DNA from: an uncultured Lysobacter sp.
GTDB taxonomy: Bacteria; Pseudomonadota; Gammaproteobacteria; Xanthomonadales; Xanthomonadaceae
Assembly: GCA_943913335.1 (NCBI GenBank)
Contig: CALTXS010000036.1
Span: 1-7,578, forward strand
Length of the DNA: 7,578 nt
Direction: 5' to 3'
Shown in pieces: positions 5,766 through 7,578 of this stretch (positions within the stretch are counted from its first letter, which is position 1; each line of letters opens with the position of its first letter). A program made the translations under genes and the position numbers. The notes under the pieces were generated by a model. That model was not told where the DNA came from and searched no databases. It was given only the letters and a program-made list of their open reading frames with translations.

Positions 5766-6740
5766 ATGCAGCTTGGGCCCTACACCATTGACCCGCCGGT
5801 GCTGCTGGCGCCAATGGCCGGAGTCACCGACAAACCGTTTCGCATGCTGGTCAAACGGCTTGGCGCGGGTCTGTGCGTATCCGAAATGACGACGTCCGAT
5901 CCGCGGTTCTGGACTACCTCCAAATCGCTGCACCGCATGGATCATCAGGGCGAGCCGGCACCGATTAGCGTGCAGCTGGCGGGTACTGATCCGCTAGTGC
6001 TTGCGGAGGCGGCACGCTACAACGTCGATCACGGCGCTCAGATCATTGACATCAATATGGGCTGTCCGGCAAAAAAGGTCTGCAACGTGTGGGCCGGTTC
6101 GGCACTGATGCAGAACGAACCGCTGGTGGCGCAGATTCTCGAAGCGGTCGTCAATGCCGTCGACGTGCCCGTCACCTTAAAGTTCCGCACCGGTTGGGAT
6201 GCCGAACATCGCAATGCACCGGCCATTGCACGGATTGCCGAGGAATCCGGTATTGCGGCGATTGCCATCCACGGGCGCACGCGCGATCAGCAATACCGCG
6301 GTGAGGCCGAGTATCACACCATTGCACGGGTCAAGGCGGAGCGCTCGATTCCGGTCATTGCCAACGGAGATATCGACTCGCCGCAGAAAGCCGCCGAGGT
6401 CTTGCGTTACACCGGCGCCGATGCAGTGATGATCGGACGCGCCGCACAGGGACGGCCGTGGTTACCCGGACAGATCGCCGCGTATCTGCAGCATGGCACG
6501 CTGATACCTGATCCGTCGCCGCTACAGGTACGCGACATTCTGCTCGAGCACCTGGATCGCCTTCACGAATTTTACGGCGAGCTCTCCGGTGTGCGTATCG
6601 CGCGTAAGCACTTGGGCTGGTACGCAAAGGATCATCCGCACGCGGCGGAGTTTCGCGCGCGTGTGAACCGAGTCGAGGAAGCGGCACTGCAGCGCCGACT
6701 GACCGCAGACTACTTTGAGACTTTAGCCGACGCGGCGTGA
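5766..6740 (+). CDS. dusB: tRNA-dihydrouridine synthase B
   Basis: DusB is an FMN enzyme that reduces uridine to dihydrouridine in the tRNA D-loop; in E. coli DusB makes D17. The 324-residue product is colinear with E. coli DusB (321). It has a TIM-barrel part with LLAPMAGVTDKPFR (13-26), SEMTTSDP, IIDINMGCPAKKV (93-105) containing the catalytic Cys100, VPVTLKFRTGW, AIHGRTRDQQYRGEAEY and PVIANGDI. The FMN phosphate site is ADAVMIGRAAQGRPW (218-232), and the C-terminal helical RNA-binding domain contains RIARKHLGWY (277-286). I chose the ATG at 5766 because MQLGPYTI aligns with the E. coli N-terminus; an ATG at 5760 adds two residues. The start is 10 nt after rbsK and lacks a clear Shine-Dalgarno. 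In many gammaproteobacteria fis follows dusB, but here a convergent gene overlaps its last 31 nt. Confidence 0.96.
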   Translation: MQLGPYTIDPPVLLAPMAGVTDKPFRMLVKRLGAGLCVSEMTTSDPRFWTTSKSLHRMDHQGEPAPISVQLAGTDPLVLAEAARYNVDHGAQIIDINMGCPAKKVCNVWAGSALMQNEPLVAQILEAVVNAVDVPVTLKFRTGWDAEHRNAPAIARIAEESGIAAIAIHGRTRDQQYRGEAEYHTIARVKAERSIPVIANGDIDSPQKAAEVLRYTGADAVMIGRAAQGRPWLPGQIAAYLQHGTLIPDPSPLQVRDILLEHLDRLHEFYGELSGVRIARKHLGWYAKDHPHAAEFRARVNRVEEAALQRRLTADYFETLADAA

Positions 6741-7578
6741 GTTGCAATGTAGCGGGCGCGTTTGTGCGGCCGCATGCAGTCGATATCAACTTCGATCAGG
6801 CCATCAATAGCGTGGCCGAAATCCGGGTCCACACCAAAGGCCAGAAAGCGCACACCACCCGGCTCGCACAGTTCGGTGTATTGCTTGTACAGCATCGGCA
6901 AGGTCGCACCGACGGCATCCAGGTTCTGACGCAGAATGCGGAAGGCTGTGGCGGGATCCGTCGCTTCGTGTACGGGCGGTGCTGCAAAGTAGGAGAACGG
7001 TTGGCGCGAGCGACCCAGCTCATCGACATCTCCGTAGTAGCGGCTGTAGTACGCCACAATCTGATCGCGTGCAGCGGCCGGCAATGCGGCGCTAATGGAG
7101 ACCGGGCCATACAGATAACGCACACCCGGATGTTGTGCCAGATACGCGCCAATGCCTTGCCACAGATAGTCAATGCTGCGACCGCCCCAGTACGTTGGCA
7201 CCACAAAACTGCGTCCCAGCTCCATGCCTTGTGCGATCCGCGCAATTGCCTTCTCGGAGTATTCAAACAGGGACGCTGTATACCAGCCGCTGATCCCGCG
7301 TTCGGCCAGTACTTGCGCGCCCCGACTGATCCGATACGCACCGGCGACCTGTTTTTGCCGCTCGTCCCACAACACGATGTGTTCGTACCACGTGTCATAC
7401 GCATCCGTGTCGAAGGCGCGACCGGTACCCTCTCCCACCGCACGAAACGTCAGTTCCCGCAGTCGACCGATCTCACGCAACAGCGGCGAATCCGCATTTA
7501 GGCGACCGCACAGGATTTTCTGCCCGTCCGATGTTTGCCCCAGGGTGCGTAGCTTACGGATTGCATGCTCGATCAGTA
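6710..7578 (-). CDS. GNAT-like acyltransferase, OlsB/COG3176 type, C-terminal part
   Basis: This open frame runs in from the right edge with no stop, so the 288 codons seen are the C-terminal part of a longer gene. A TTG within the frame near 7480 should not be taken as the start. The sequence resembles the OlsB-type N-acyltransferases (COG3176, often named putative hemolysin). It has LLREIGRLRELTFRAVGEGTGR, a VAGAYRI strand, GMELGRSFVVPTYWGGRSIDYLWQGIG (ELGRS at fragment residues 119-123) and YLYGPVSIS (154-162). OlsB attaches a 3-hydroxyacyl chain from ACP to ornithine in ornithine-lipid synthesis. In several gammaproteobacterial families I recall, this domain follows a PlsC-type lysophospholipid acyltransferase domain in one polypeptide. 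The upstream residues seen (LIEHAIRKLRTLGQ) would fit the linker, but this is inference. The stop is TAG at 6710-6712, inside the dusB coding region. Confidence 0.82.
   Translation of the reverse strand, partial: LIEHAIRKLRTLGQTSDGQKILCGRLNADSPLLREIGRLRELTFRAVGEGTGRAFDTDAYDTWYEHIVLWDERQKQVAGAYRISRGAQVLAERGISGWYTASLFEYSEKAIARIAQGMELGRSFVVPTYWGGRSIDYLWQGIGAYLAQHPGVRYLYGPVSISAALPAAARDQIVAYYSRYYGDVDELGRSRQPFSYFAAPPVHEATDPATAFRILRQNLDAVGATLPMLYKQYTELCEPGGVRFLAFGVDPDFGHAIDGLIEVDIDCMRPHKRARYIATHAASAKVSK

Noticed and set aside
3487..6740. Island of foreign genes
   Set aside because: Base composition and codon choice look uniform with the flanking genes, and no integrase, tRNA or direct repeats are present.
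6764..6775. TGCGGCCGCA palindrome near the end of the acyltransferase gene
   Set aside because: It is a short GC-rich palindrome inside coding sequence, with no T-tract, and is expected by chance at this composition.
6737..7501. 254-codon plus-strand frame opposite the acyltransferase
   Set aside because: It has no motif; the minus-strand frame carries clear OlsB-type conservation.

Overview
The window looks like ordinary chromosomal DNA from a GC-rich (roughly 60% by eye) proteobacterium, most likely a gammaproteobacterium. The SPFH protein, its NfeD-like partner, GcvT, ribokinase and DusB all read closely against the E. coli proteins as I remember them. The gcvT-gcvH pair is not followed by gcvP. 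That arrangement, together with the OlsB/COG3176-type acyltransferase at the right end, makes me lean towards Xanthomonadales or relatives. This is inference from gene order and recalled family sequences, not a database result.

Layout. Positions 1-322 hold no convincing gene. They contain two 7-bp dyads, a weak 56-codon open frame and, at 261-290, a strong Rho-independent terminator reading leftwards. From 3345 down to 323, four genes lie head to tail on the minus strand: qmcA (SPFH/stomatin-like membrane protein), ybbJ (NfeD-like membrane protein with OB fold), gcvT (aminomethyltransferase) and gcvH (lipoyl carrier protein). A consensus TATAAT lies just upstream of qmcA, and the next strong terminator is the one after gcvH. 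The four could therefore form one transcription unit, although gcvT could have its own promoter. From 3487 to 6740, three closely packed genes lie on the plus strand: nupC (concentrative nucleoside transporter), rbsK (PfkB-family ribokinase) and dusB (tRNA-dihydrouridine synthase B), with gaps of 13 and 10 nt. A minus-strand gene enters from the right edge and converges on dusB, overlapping its last 31 bases. It encodes the C-terminal part of a GNAT-like N-acyltransferase whose N-terminal part lies outside the window.

How they work together. GcvT and GcvH are two of the four glycine cleavage proteins; GcvP and Lpd must be encoded elsewhere. QmcA and YbbJ form a known membrane pair. NupC plus ribokinase suggests nucleoside uptake with recovery of the ribose moiety, but no nucleoside hydrolase or phosphorylase is present. 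DusB modifies tRNA and is probably only co-transcribed with the other two. I found no mobile element, CRISPR array, RNA gene or riboswitch, and nothing that looks like a new defence or biosynthetic system. The points worth a second look are gene-order oddities: qmcA-ybbJ next to gcvTH, dusB without fis, and the dusB/acyltransferase convergent overlap.
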